Origin: Candidatus Binatia bacterium
GTDB taxonomy: Bacteria; Desulfobacterota_B; Binatia; UBA9968
Length of the DNA: 15,170 bases
Assembly (NCBI GenBank): GCA_025922795.1
Contig: JAICHC010000008.1
Coordinates: forward strand, 1 to 15,170
Direction of reading: 5' to 3'
The notes under the pieces were generated by a model. The model saw only the letters and a program-made list of their open reading frames with translations. It had not been told where the DNA came from and did no database searches. The translations under genes and the position numbers were made by a program. Below are positions 1-6,711 of this stretch, one piece after another (the stretch's first letter is position 1; each line of letters opens with the position of its first letter).

Positions 1-959
1 ACGATGTTTTCAGTCCGACCAAACCGAACGAGTTCTACGAGTATAAAACGATGAGCGGCGTGTTGCCCAATCGCAACATTGCCGCGCTGCGGCTCAACTC
101 CAGCGTCGTCAAGTGGTACGAAAAGGCCGGCGGCATTCGCAAAGACAAGTTGCCTGTTGCAGGCGGCGATAAATACGTCGGTCTGGTCATGCTGTTTAGC
201 ACCGAGACCGGCGAACCCCTGGCGATTTTTCCCGACGGCTATGTACAAAAACTGCGCGTCGCCGGTGCGAGCGCGATTGCGGCGCGTTACCTCGCCCGTA
301 AAGACGCCAAGGTCATGGCGTTGCTGGGCGCGGGTTGGCAGGCGAGCGCGCATTTGGTGACCTTGTCGCTGGTCTGCAATTTGAAGCAAGTGAAGGTGTT
401 CAGTCCGACGCCGGAGTCGCGCCGGCGTTTCGTAACCGACTGGTCGGGAAAAGTGTCGGCACAACTGATCGAGTCTGCCAGCGCTGCGGAAGCGATCGAC
501 GGCGCCGATTTGGTCATCTGCACGACCAATTCGATTTCATCTTTGTTCGCCGGCGAAGCTTTACAACCCGGCATGCATGTCTCCTGCGTCAAGCCGTGCG
601 AGCTCGACGTTTTGACCTACAAGCGTTCCGATCCATTGATCATTCATTGGACCGAGGCGAAGCCGTTTCAGATCGCCATCGGTGTCGATCGTCAATCGAT
701 TCCCGACGTTGCCGAAGGCTGGCAGCATCCGCTCACGCGCGAAGACTGCGCGGTCTGGGATTTTCCGACGCTCTCTCAACTGGTCAACGGCCAGCATCCC
801 GGCCGAACTAAAGATGATGCGATCAGCTGCTTTTGCAACAATGTCGGACTGGGCCTACAGTTCGCCGCCGTCGGCAGTGAAGTGTTGGCACGGGCGCGCG
901 AGGCGCGCGTAGGGCGCGAGATTCCGACAGATTGGTTTTTAGAGGATGTGCATCCCTAA
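1..959 (+). CDS. Ornithine cyclodeaminase / mu-crystallin family protein (5' partial)
   Basis: The frame is open from the left edge (first full codon at 3) through the ATG at 51, so the gene begins outside the window. About 318 residues are visible against roughly 320-350 for the family, so only a short N-terminal part is missing. The middle holds the family's NAD(P)-binding signature GAGWQA (nt 327-344), preceded by the segment LRVAGASAIAARYLAR. Known members are NAD(P)-dependent enzymes such as ornithine cyclodeaminase, alanine dehydrogenase, ketimine reductases or opine-type synthases, all cytosolic. The C-terminus (VGLGLQFAAVGSEVLARA) is also typical. The substrate cannot be read from the sequence, so the family call is firm and the reaction is not. 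The next gene on this strand is the small RNA unit, with no clear terminator between them. Confidence 0.85.
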   Translation, partial: DVFSPTKPNEFYEYKTMSGVLPNRNIAALRLNSSVVKWYEKAGGIRKDKLPVAGGDKYVGLVMLFSTETGEPLAIFPDGYVQKLRVAGASAIAARYLARKDAKVMALLGAGWQASAHLVTLSLVCNLKQVKVFSPTPESRRRFVTDWSGKVSAQLIESASAAEAIDGADLVICTTNSISSLFAGEALQPGMHVSCVKPCELDVLTYKRSDPLIIHWTEAKPFQIAIGVDRQSIPDVAEGWQHPLTREDCAVWDFPTLSQLVNGQHPGRTKDDAISCFCNNVGLGLQFAAVGSEVLARAREARVGREIPTDWFLEDVHP

Positions 960-1025
960 CGTCGTTCCAGGTTTCTAGTTTTTAGTTTTGAGTTACAAAC
1001 AAGGAATTATAAAACCACAATCTTG

Positions 1026-1140
1026 ATTTTTGCCGGCCCGGGATAATCGTTAGCGGATAGCGACGACCACGCAGGTTTTTTCGAATGACCTTTGCCGGCT
1101 GTTGTGAATTTGTTTTTGGCGCTGGATGGCCGGCAAAAAT
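1026..1140. repeat. Segment bounded by a 13-bp perfect inverted repeat
   Basis: ATTTTTGCCGGCC at 1026-1038 is the exact reverse complement of GGCCGGCAAAAAT at 1128-1140, and a third partial copy TTTGCCGGC lies at 1091-1099. The 115-bp segment has no convincing ORF and sits directly upstream of the small RNA promoter. It could be a MITE-like remnant, a regulatory repeat or the end region of the upstream transcript. No target-site duplication is evident. The AT-rich stretch 960-1025 holds nothing recognisable. Confidence 0.45.
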
Positions 1141-1151
1141 TTGGTTTTTTA

Positions 1152-1180
1152 TTGACAGTTCGAAACCACTTTCGTAAACT
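1152..1180 (+). promoter_or_regulatory. Sigma70-type promoter of the small RNA / mini-ORF unit
   Basis: A perfect -35 box TTGACA (1152-1157) is followed after exactly 17 bp by TAAACT (1175-1180), a 4/6 match to the -10 box. Transcription would start near 1187, only about 10 nt before the very strong Shine-Dalgarno. Confidence 0.65.
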
Positions 1181-1211
1181 GGAAACAGCAGAGAAAGGAG
1201 GTGGTCCAGAC

Positions 1212-1253
1212 ATGATTGATCAATGTATTGTCTGCGAGGTGGCTGAGACTTAG
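1212..1253 (+). CDS. 13-aa leader-type peptide ORF with a CxxC motif
   Basis: ATG at 1212 opens MIDQCIVCEVAET, ending at TAG 1251-1253. AGGAGG at 1196-1201 lies 10 nt upstream, inside an 18-nt block AGAAAGGAGGTGGTCCAG. That block matches the complement of the usual bacterial 16S 3' end at 17 positions, and the remaining position is a G-U wobble. Such a ribosome-binding region implies heavy translation or ribosome capture. The peptide has two cysteines in CxxC spacing (Cys5, Cys8) and no signal or membrane segment. It could be a regulatory leader peptide, a metal- or thiol-responsive peptide, or an incidental ORF on a structured RNA. I do not recognise it. Confidence 0.45.
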   Translation: MIDQCIVCEVAET

Positions 1254-1321
1254 GCTCTAGGCGGGATCTTTGACGGGGATTCGGGCCTGGAGCCTGGGAA
1301 TCCCCCTCAGTCCACCTAGTG

Positions 1322-1373
1322 GGTCCGCTTCAACGGTCGCTTGCGCTGCCGCTTGAAGCGGACCTTCTTTTTT
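1322..1373 (+). terminator. Rho-independent terminator of the small RNA unit
   Basis: GGTCCGCTTCAA (1322-1333) pairs perfectly over 12 bp with TTGAAGCGGACC (1353-1364). Further pairing occurs inside the loop region, and the U-tract TTCTTTTTT follows (1365-1373). The U-tract is only on the plus-strand side, so it terminates rightward transcription. The same bases encode the C-terminal tail and stop codon of the convergent HEAT-repeat gene, so the sequence does double duty. Confidence 0.85.
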
Positions 1374-2070
1374 CCAGCAGATCGAGCGCGGCAATGGCCA
1401 CCTTTCTCGCCTGCTCGTCCCCACCGTCGCGGTTTTTTCTTAGGGCAACCACAAACTCTTCGTCCGGTGCTCCCAAGTTCGCCAGCGCGATTGCCGCGGA
1501 GTTGCGCACCTTGGCATCGGCATCTTTCAAGTAAGTCTGCAGCAAAATATTTTTTCCCGCATCATTGAGCTCGGCCCTTAGCCTCAGACCGATGGTTGCG
1601 GCGACTCTGACCGTCGCGTCCGGATCGCCGAGGGCCTTGAGTAAAGCCGCTGAACTCACCGCGTCGGATAACGTCAAGTCGCGTAGCGAGTAGAGCGCCA
1701 TTCTCTTTTGAGGGACCGTGCCCCTGGCGCACAGCTGAATCAACGAATCCACCAGATTCGGATCCTGTTTGGCGATCCGGATGAGCAGCAGGGCGATCGC
1801 CCAGCGAATATCCGGCTCGGGATGACCGAGGGCGTCGAGCAGGCTTTCGATGGCGGCCGCGGGAGGTTGCGGCAAGTGTCCGAGAATATACGCCACCGGC
1901 CAATAATTTCGATGACCGGCGTCGACTAATCGTTGATTTAAGATTTCACGCAAGCGAGGCAGCTCGGCAGCGAGAGGAATCAGTTGATCGACAGCAGCGC
2001 GAAGAGTTGGTTTATCGTGATGATCCAGGTCGGCGATGAGCGTCGCAGTTTGCTGGTCATCGAGTTCCAT
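1330..2070 (-). CDS. HEAT-repeat (PBS-lyase-like) protein
   Basis: This is a protein of about 246 aa made of helical-pair repeats, for example GHPEPDIRWAIALLLIRIA, GDPDATVRVAATIGLRLRA and DADAKVRNSAAIALANLG. These carry the proline/aspartate and arginine spacing of HEAT or PBS-lyase repeats. Such proteins are usually cytosolic scaffolds or binding modules. No catalytic residues or transmembrane segments are visible. The ATG at 2070 is preferred because GCGCGGA lies about 7 nt upstream. A TTG at 2076 in the same frame is the alternative. The gene follows the M24 peptidase by about 70 bp on the same strand and is probably cotranscribed with it. Its last codons lie in the hairpin of the opposing terminator. 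Fold is confident, role unknown. Confidence 0.8.
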   Translation of the reverse strand: MELDDQQTATLIADLDHHDKPTLRAAVDQLIPLAAELPRLREILNQRLVDAGHRNYWPVAYILGHLPQPPAAAIESLLDALGHPEPDIRWAIALLLIRIAKQDPNLVDSLIQLCARGTVPQKRMALYSLRDLTLSDAVSSAALLKALGDPDATVRVAATIGLRLRAELNDAGKNILLQTYLKDADAKVRNSAAIALANLGAPDEEFVVALRKNRDGGDEQARKVAIAALDLLEKRRSASSGSASDR

Positions 2071-2143
2071 GCTCAATCCGCGCGCTTGTCAATTGCGAAG
2101 CTTACCGAAATGAGGTGTGGGCGAAGCGCATTAGGGCGCGCGT

Positions 2144-3343
2144 TTAGATTTCCAGAAATTGCGGGCAGTCGGTGAGGTTGCGGTTGCCTTTCGGTGTGAC
2201 TAGAACGACATCTTCCAAGCGCACCCCGCCGACGCCGAGATAATAAAGCCCCGGTTCCACGGTAACCACGTGGCCAGCGCGCAGCGTGGCGTCGACCGGC
2301 GCGATGCGCGGCGGCTCGTGAATATCCAACCCCAAGCCATGCCCAGTGCCGTGAAAAAATCCCTGCATCCGGCCCTTGATTTTTCCGGTGTGAAATCCGC
2401 GTGCTTCGAACAGATCGAGAATCTTCTGGTGGACCTCTTTGCCGTTGACGCCGTCGCGGATGTCGGCAAAGCCGATCTGCTGTCCTGCTTGCACGGTGGC
2501 GTAAATCTCTTTGAGCCTGTCGGAGGCGCGCCCGCGCACCACCGTGCGGCTCAAATCGCCGAAATAGCCGCTTTGCTGCGAACGCGGAAAAATATCGAAG
2601 ATGATCGACGTGTTTGCCTTGACTGGGCCGCTGCCCTCGTGATGCGGGTCGACGCACTGATTGCCGGATGAGATGATCGTGTGGCTGGGCAGCCAACCTT
2701 GAGCCATGATCGTGGTGTTGACCGCGGTCTTGAGCATTTCGGAAGTCAGTCGCGCGCCGTTCAGGTACAGGTAGCCGTCCCGCTTGGCCTGGGTTCGCTT
2801 CAAAGTTCGAATGCCGGCCTCGAGGCCGAGTCGCGCGACGCGCAGCGACTCGGTAATTTGTCTGACTTCGAGTCGGTCCTTGGTTTCGCGCTCGGGCCAA
2901 AACGGATCGCGCTTGATTTGTACGCTGTAGCCTTTTGCGCGGAGCTGATCGGCGAACAACACAGAAAAATTCGCCGGAACGATGAGCGAACGGATGCCGC
3001 GTTCGCGGAATAGCAAGTCGAGGATGTCGATCAAGGCGATCGGATACTTGCCGAGCTTGCGCAATTTTTTTTGATACTGAGAAAGAGAAAGAACGCGGTC
3101 GACCTGCGCTTGCTTCCTGGCGCGGTCGATTTCCAAATCGCTCATGACCGCGAATTTGATGTTTTTGTGTTGAAAAAAAATAAATGGATCCGGCACAAAG
3201 AAGCCGACCGCGTACAGCATGTTGGAGTCGCCTTCGCTTGCGGCGACGAGCAGCAGCGCCTGGTCATTGCGCAGTTTCGACGGATCGGGCTCGCGCGTTG
3301 CGCGGTCCGCGGCGGTGTGTCGGTTACGTTTCGATTCGAACAT
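2144..3343 (-). CDS. M24 family metallopeptidase (Xaa-Pro aminopeptidase-like)
   Basis: The protein has 399 aa. Residues 1-150 form a creatinase/prolidase-type N-terminal domain and about 160-399 the pita-bread catalytic domain. All five dinuclear-metal ligands of M24 peptidases are visible: Asp250 (IIFDIFP), Asp263 (GDLSRT), His335 (GTGHGLG), Glu364 (TVEPGLY) and Glu377 (VRLEDVV). The family removes N-terminal residues before proline or hydrolyses Xaa-Pro dipeptides in the cytosol, and some members act on other amide bonds. The open frame continues upstream to 3739, but that part overlaps the carboxyltransferase gene on the other strand. The ATG at 3343 gives the expected start and lies about 30 nt behind a plausible promoter. 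The Shine-Dalgarno is weak. The HEAT-repeat gene follows. Confidence 0.88.
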   Translation of the reverse strand: MFESKRNRHTAADRATREPDPSKLRNDQALLLVAASEGDSNMLYAVGFFVPDPFIFFQHKNIKFAVMSDLEIDRARKQAQVDRVLSLSQYQKKLRKLGKYPIALIDILDLLFRERGIRSLIVPANFSVLFADQLRAKGYSVQIKRDPFWPERETKDRLEVRQITESLRVARLGLEAGIRTLKRTQAKRDGYLYLNGARLTSEMLKTAVNTTIMAQGWLPSHTIISSGNQCVDPHHEGSGPVKANTSIIFDIFPRSQQSGYFGDLSRTVVRGRASDRLKEIYATVQAGQQIGFADIRDGVNGKEVHQKILDLFEARGFHTGKIKGRMQGFFHGTGHGLGLDIHEPPRIAPVDATLRAGHVVTVEPGLYYLGVGGVRLEDVVLVTPKGNRNLTDCPQFLEI

Positions 3344-3382
3344 GATTTTTTCGCTCGGGGAAATCGTGTGTTTGCAGCGGGA

Positions 3383-3411
3383 ATAGTAACCCGCGCCACG
3401 GCGCAGCGCAA
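3383..3411 (-). promoter_or_regulatory. Candidate promoter for the M24 peptidase-HEAT operon
   Basis: On the minus strand, TTGCGC (3411-3406) and TACTAT (3388-3383) are separated by 17 bp, each matching 4/6 of the sigma70 consensus. The start site would fall near 3376, about 33 nt before the ATG. It is arranged back to back with the carboxylase promoter. Confidence 0.4.
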
Positions 3412-3449
3412 CTTTCAGCGGCTCCGGCGGTCTCGTCGGCGCAAATTGA

Positions 3450-3477
3450 TTGACAGGGCAGGCGCTTTTGCTATGAT
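3450..3477 (+). promoter_or_regulatory. Strong sigma70 promoter of the acyl-CoA carboxylase operon
   Basis: TTGACA (3450-3455) is followed after 16 bp by TATGAT (3472-3477). The -10 box is preceded by TGC, making an extended -10 element. Transcription would start near 3484, leaving about 50 nt of leader before the ATG at 3533. This is the best promoter match in the window. Confidence 0.75.
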
Positions 3478-3532
3478 TCACCGACTCTTTTCGCCGAATC
3501 ACTTCGATGCCACATCCGAGGATATTCCTGCC

Positions 3533-5083
3533 ATGACGCAAATCGACAACTTCAACAAGTTGCGCGAGCTCAATCAAAAAGCGGAAGCGGGCGGCGGCGA
3601 AGAGCGCGCCCGGCGCCAGCACGAGCAGGGCAAACTGTTGGCGCGCGAGCGCCTCGACATCTTGCTCGACAGCGGCAGTTTTGTCGAGCTCGATCGCCTG
3701 CGCACGCATCACTGCACCGATTTCGGTTTGGATAAACAAAAATATTTGGGCGATGCCGTAGTCTCCGGCTATGGCGCGATTGACGGCCGCCTGGTTTATG
3801 TCTACTCACAGGACTTCACCGTGTTTGGCGGCAGTCTCAGCCGGGTCGTCGCCGACAAAATCTGCAAGGTCCTGGACATGGCGGTGAAGAACGGCGCGCC
3901 CTTGATCGGCATCAACGATTCGGGTGGGGCGCGCATCCAGGAAGGCGTCGACAGCCTGGCCGGTTACGGTGAAATTTTTCAGCGCAACGTAATGGCTTCC
4001 GGGGTGGTGCCGCAAATCACCGCCATCATGGGCCCGTGCGCCGGCGGCGCAGTGTACTCGCCCGCGATTACCGATTTTATCTTCATGCTCAAGACCAACA
4101 GTTACATGTTCATTACCGGTCCGGATGTCATCAAAACCGTGACCCATGAAGAGGTGACGAAAGAATCGTTGGGCGGCGCCGAAACCCACGCCGGCAAAAG
4201 CGGCGTGGCGCATTTTACGGTTCAGAGCGAGAAGGATTGCTTGCGGATGATTCGCGAGTTGATGGGTTTTCTGCCGAGCAATAATCAGGAGGACGCGCCC
4301 TTCCGCACGACCACCGATGATCCGCTCCGGCGCGACAAGCGCTTGAAGGATTTAGTCCCGGATAATCCCAACCGTCCTTACGACATGAAGGATCTCATCT
4401 CACTGATCGTGGACGAGGGTTATTTTTTCGAGGTGCAGCCTGAATTCGCGCGCAATATCTTAGTCGGTTTTGCTCACCTTGGCGGGCGCTCGGTCGGCAT
4501 CGTCGCCAACCAGCCAGCGCATCTGGCCGGCTGCTTGGACATCAACGCCTCGGTCAAGGCGGCGCGCTTCATCCGCTTCTGCGACTGCTTCAATATTCCG
4601 GTCGTGACCTTTGTCGATGTGCCCGGTTTTCTTCCCGGTACCGAACAGGAATACCACGGCATCATCCGCCACGGCGCAAAGCTGCTTTACGCCTACGCCG
4701 AGGCGACCGTGCCGAAAGTCACGATCGTCACTCGCAAGGCCTACGGCGGCGGCTATATCGTCATGTCGAGCAAACATTTGCGCGGTGATATCAACCTGGC
4801 TTATCCGACCGGTGAGATCGCCGTCATGGGACCTGAAGGGGCGATCAATATCGTTTTCCGCGAGGCATTGCAGAAGGCCGCGGATTCCGCAAAGACGCGC
4901 GATGATATGGCGGCCCACTACCGCGAGACTTTTGCCAACCCGTTCAAAGCCGCCGAGTCGGGCTATGTGGATGCCGTGATCTACCCTGAAGACACGAGGC
5001 CGACGCTGATCCGCTCGCTGGAAATGCTAAAAAACAAACAAGATCACAACCCACCCAAGAAGCATGGCAATATTCCGCTTTGA
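3533..5083 (+). CDS. Acyl-CoA carboxylase, carboxyltransferase (beta) subunit, PccB-like
   Basis: The protein has 516 aa, the normal length for PccB/AccD5-type carboxyltransferases. It transfers CO2 from carboxybiotin to an acyl-CoA (propionyl- or acetyl-CoA) in the cytosol. The N-terminal crotonase-like half has [14 protein letters not shown] and the oxyanion glycines in [12 protein letters not shown] (from residue 167). The C-terminal half has [20 protein letters not shown] and [18 protein letters not shown], and the chain ends GNIPL as in PCC beta. At residue 409 it has Ile where PccB enzymes carry the Asp (YGGAYDVM) that selects propionyl-CoA. Streptomyces AccB has Ile there, so acetyl-CoA or mixed specificity is inferred. 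The start at 3533 has CGAGGA 10 nt upstream, and the frame's extension back to 3071 is antisense to the M24 gene. The biotin carboxylase gene follows after 74 bp. Confidence 0.92.
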   Translation: MTQIDNFNKLRELNQKAEAGGGEERARRQHEQGKLLARERLDILLDSGSFVELDRLRTHHCTDFGLDKQKYLGDAVVSGYGAIDGRLVYVYSQDFTVFGGSLSRVVADKICKVLDMAVKNGAPLIGINDSGGARIQEGVDSLAGYGEIFQRNVMASGVVPQITAIMGPCAGGAVYSPAITDFIFMLKTNSYMFITGPDVIKTVTHEEVTKESLGGAETHAGKSGVAHFTVQSEKDCLRMIRELMGFLPSNNQEDAPFRTTTDDPLRRDKRLKDLVPDNPNRPYDMKDLISLIVDEGYFFEVQPEFARNILVGFAHLGGRSVGIVANQPAHLAGCLDINASVKAARFIRFCDCFNIPVVTFVDVPGFLPGTEQEYHGIIRHGAKLLYAYAEATVPKVTIVTRKAYGGGYIVMSSKHLRGDINLAYPTGEIAVMGPEGAINIVFREALQKAADSAKTRDDMAAHYRETFANPFKAAESGYVDAVIYPEDTRPTLIRSLEMLKNKQDHNPPKKHGNIPL

Positions 5084-5097
5084 ATTAGGCGCTGGTC

Positions 5098-5120
5098 GGG
5101 GCGGATTTCAAACCCGCCCC
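5098..5120 (+). other. Hairpin in the carboxyltransferase-biotin carboxylase spacer
   Basis: GGGGCGG (5098-5104) pairs with CCGCCCC (5114-5120) around a 9-nt loop. No U-tract follows, so it is not a convincing terminator. It may stabilise or process the operon mRNA. Confidence 0.35.
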
Positions 5121-5157
5121 CGCAGATTCACGCGTCACGGCGCGCGCCTGTATTTGC

Positions 5158-6699
5158 ATGTTCAAACGCATTCTCATCGCTAACCGGGGCGAGATCGCCG
5201 TCCGGATCGCGCGCGCATGCCGCGAGCTCGACATTGAAACGGTGGCGGTTTACTCCGATGCCGACCGTGAATCGTTGCATGTAAAGTACGCCGATTACGC
5301 CTACCGGATCGGTCCGGCACCGTCGACCCAGAGTTATTTGGCAATCGACCGGATCATCGAGGTGTGTAAAAAAAGCCGAGCCGAGGCGGTCCATCCGGGC
5401 TACGGCTTTTTGGCCGAAAACGCCGCCTTCGCGCAGCGCTGCAAGCAAGAAGGCATCGTATTTATCGGTCCTTCTCCGGATGTGATCGATCGGATGGGCG
5501 ATAAGGTCAAAGCGCGCCAGATTATGAAAGCCGCCGGCGTGCCCGTGGTGCCCGGCTCGGACGGTATTTTGACGACCGAAGAAGAAGTCTTAGAAACCAT
5601 CGAATCGATCGGCTATCCCTGTATGTTGAAAGCAGTGGCCGGCGGCGGCGGCAAAGGGCTTCGCTTGGTCCGGTCGCGGCGCGAAATCTCGTCGGCCTTT
5701 CGCGCCGTCGGCTCGGAGGCGTCATCGTCATTCGGCGATGCCCGGCTCTACGTCGAGAAGTTCATTGAAAGGCCACGTCACATCGAAATCCAGATTCTCG
5801 CCGACAACTACGGCCGAGTCATTCATCTATACGACCGCGAGTGCTCTATTCAACGGCGCCATCAAAAAGTCCTCGAGGAGTCGCCGGCGCCGGGAATGGA
5901 TGACCGCACGCGAAGGCGAATCGGCCGAATCGCCATCCAAGGCGCGCGCGCGGTGGGCTACGTTGGCGCCGGGACCTTGGAGTTTCTGCTCGATCAGGCG
6001 CAGGACTTTTACTTTCTCGAAATGAATACCCGCCTCCAAGTCGAGCATGCGGTGACCGAGCGGGTCGTCGGTATCGATCTGGTTAAAGCGCAGATCGAAG
6101 TGGCCGCCGGTGGCTATTTGCCGTGGCGCCAGCGCCATATTACCCAAACCGGCCACGCCATAGAGTGTCGCATCTACGCCGAAGACCCGGAGCAGGACTT
6201 TATGCCCTGCCCGGGCAAGATCGAAGGATTGCGCTTGCCGGAAGGGCTCGGCCTGAGAAACGATTGCGGCGTTTACGAGGGCGCCGAGGTGCCGATCTAT
6301 TACGATCCGATGATCGCCAAACTGATCACTTGGGGCGAGAACCGGGTCGAAGCCATTTTACGGATGCGCCGCGCTTTGCGCGAATACCAGGTGCGCGGCA
6401 TCAAGACCAACATTTCGTTCAACCAATGGATTTTACGCCACCCGCGCTTCATGTCGGGCGATGTCAATACCGCCTTTATCGACCAGGAATACCGCGCCTC
6501 GAGCAGCGAAGAAGTGCTGCCGCACAAGGAGATCGCGCTCGCGTCGGCGGCGATCGCCGCGTTGCACCGCGAACAAGAGCAAACTTTGGGACTGCTGGCG
6601 AGAGGCGCCGCCGAGCCGTCAAAGTGGCGCGAGCAGGGTAAGCGTAGTTCGCTGCGGCGCCATGAAACGTTTGCGCGCCGCGGTTGGCGCCGTCCATAG
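5158..6699 (+). CDS. accC: Biotin carboxylase subunit of acyl-CoA carboxylase
   Basis: The 513-aa ATP-grasp enzyme carboxylates carrier-bound biotin using ATP and bicarbonate. It begins MFKRILIANRGEIAVRIARA, the classic biotin carboxylase N-terminus, with HPGYGFLAENAAFA soon after. It carries the glycine-rich ATP loop GGGGKG (162-167) and the catalytic/metal segment EMNTRLQVEH (288-297). The biotin carboxylase core ends near residue 450. The remaining 60 or so residues, including SKWREQGKR, resemble the start of the linker region that follows the core in fused PCC/MCC alpha subunits. The next gene carries the rest of that region and the biotinyl domain, so this pair is a split alpha subunit. 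The Shine-Dalgarno is weak, and translational coupling from upstream is possible. Confidence 0.92.
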   Translation: MFKRILIANRGEIAVRIARACRELDIETVAVYSDADRESLHVKYADYAYRIGPAPSTQSYLAIDRIIEVCKKSRAEAVHPGYGFLAENAAFAQRCKQEGIVFIGPSPDVIDRMGDKVKARQIMKAAGVPVVPGSDGILTTEEEVLETIESIGYPCMLKAVAGGGGKGLRLVRSRREISSAFRAVGSEASSSFGDARLYVEKFIERPRHIEIQILADNYGRVIHLYDRECSIQRRHQKVLEESPAPGMDDRTRRRIGRIAIQGARAVGYVGAGTLEFLLDQAQDFYFLEMNTRLQVEHAVTERVVGIDLVKAQIEVAAGGYLPWRQRHITQTGHAIECRIYAEDPEQDFMPCPGKIEGLRLPEGLGLRNDCGVYEGAEVPIYYDPMIAKLITWGENRVEAILRMRRALREYQVRGIKTNISFNQWILRHPRFMSGDVNTAFIDQEYRASSSEEVLPHKEIALASAAIAALHREQEQTLGLLARGAAEPSKWREQGKRSSLRRHETFARRGWRRP

Positions 6700-6711
6700 A
6701 AGATTGAAGTC

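Larger units (their letters stand above)
1187..1373 (+). ncRNA. Candidate structured small RNA with leader-type mini-ORF and intrinsic terminator (family not recognised)
   Basis: The predicted transcript of about 187 nt runs from the 1152-1180 promoter to the terminator at 1322-1373. In order it holds an 18-nt stretch (1192-1209) complementary to the 16S rRNA 3' end, a 13-codon ORF (1212-1253), and a compact fold. Outer stem C pairs 1237-1247 with 1306-1317 (11 bp, one bulged U at 1311). Stem A pairs 1252-1262 with 1285-1295 (11 bp, one G-U). Stem B pairs 1275-1282 with 1298-1305 (8 bp). A and B interleave like a pseudoknot. Only 2 nt link the 3' arms of A and B, too few to span an 11-bp helix, so A and B are probably alternatives. 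The 5' arm of C lies inside the mini-ORF and A begins at its stop codon, so translation should change the fold. It does not match the 6S, tmRNA, SRP, RNase P or common riboswitch cores I know. No gene follows on this strand for over 2 kb, so it looks free-standing. Confidence 0.55.

Noticed and set aside
1192..1209. Fragment of a 16S rRNA gene in antisense
   Set aside because: The match ends after 18 nt and the following bases do not continue the 16S complement. It directly precedes an ATG, so an extended ribosome-binding site is the simpler reading.
1007..1213. Minus-strand 68-codon ORF opposite the small RNA promoter
   Set aside because: No recognisable features, no ribosome-binding site, and it overlaps the inverted repeat and promoter.
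1187..1373. Known riboswitch, 6S RNA or tmRNA
   Set aside because: None of the conserved cores of these families that I know is present, and no regulated gene follows.
3071..3532. In-frame N-terminal extension of the carboxyltransferase
   Set aside because: It is antisense to the M24 gene, crosses the promoter at 3450-3477 and has no family similarity. The family N-terminus begins at the ATG at 3533.
3344..3739. N-terminal extension of the M24 peptidase frame
   Set aside because: It overlaps the start of the carboxyltransferase gene and the promoter region. Homologous sequence begins at about 3343.
5098..5120. Terminator inside the carboxylase operon
   Set aside because: The GC hairpin is not followed by a U-tract, and the downstream gene belongs to the same enzyme.
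6640..6711. Frameshift separating the biotin carboxylase from the carrier protein
   Set aside because: The carrier gene has its own ATG and a normal 12-nt spacer, and split forms are common for these enzymes.
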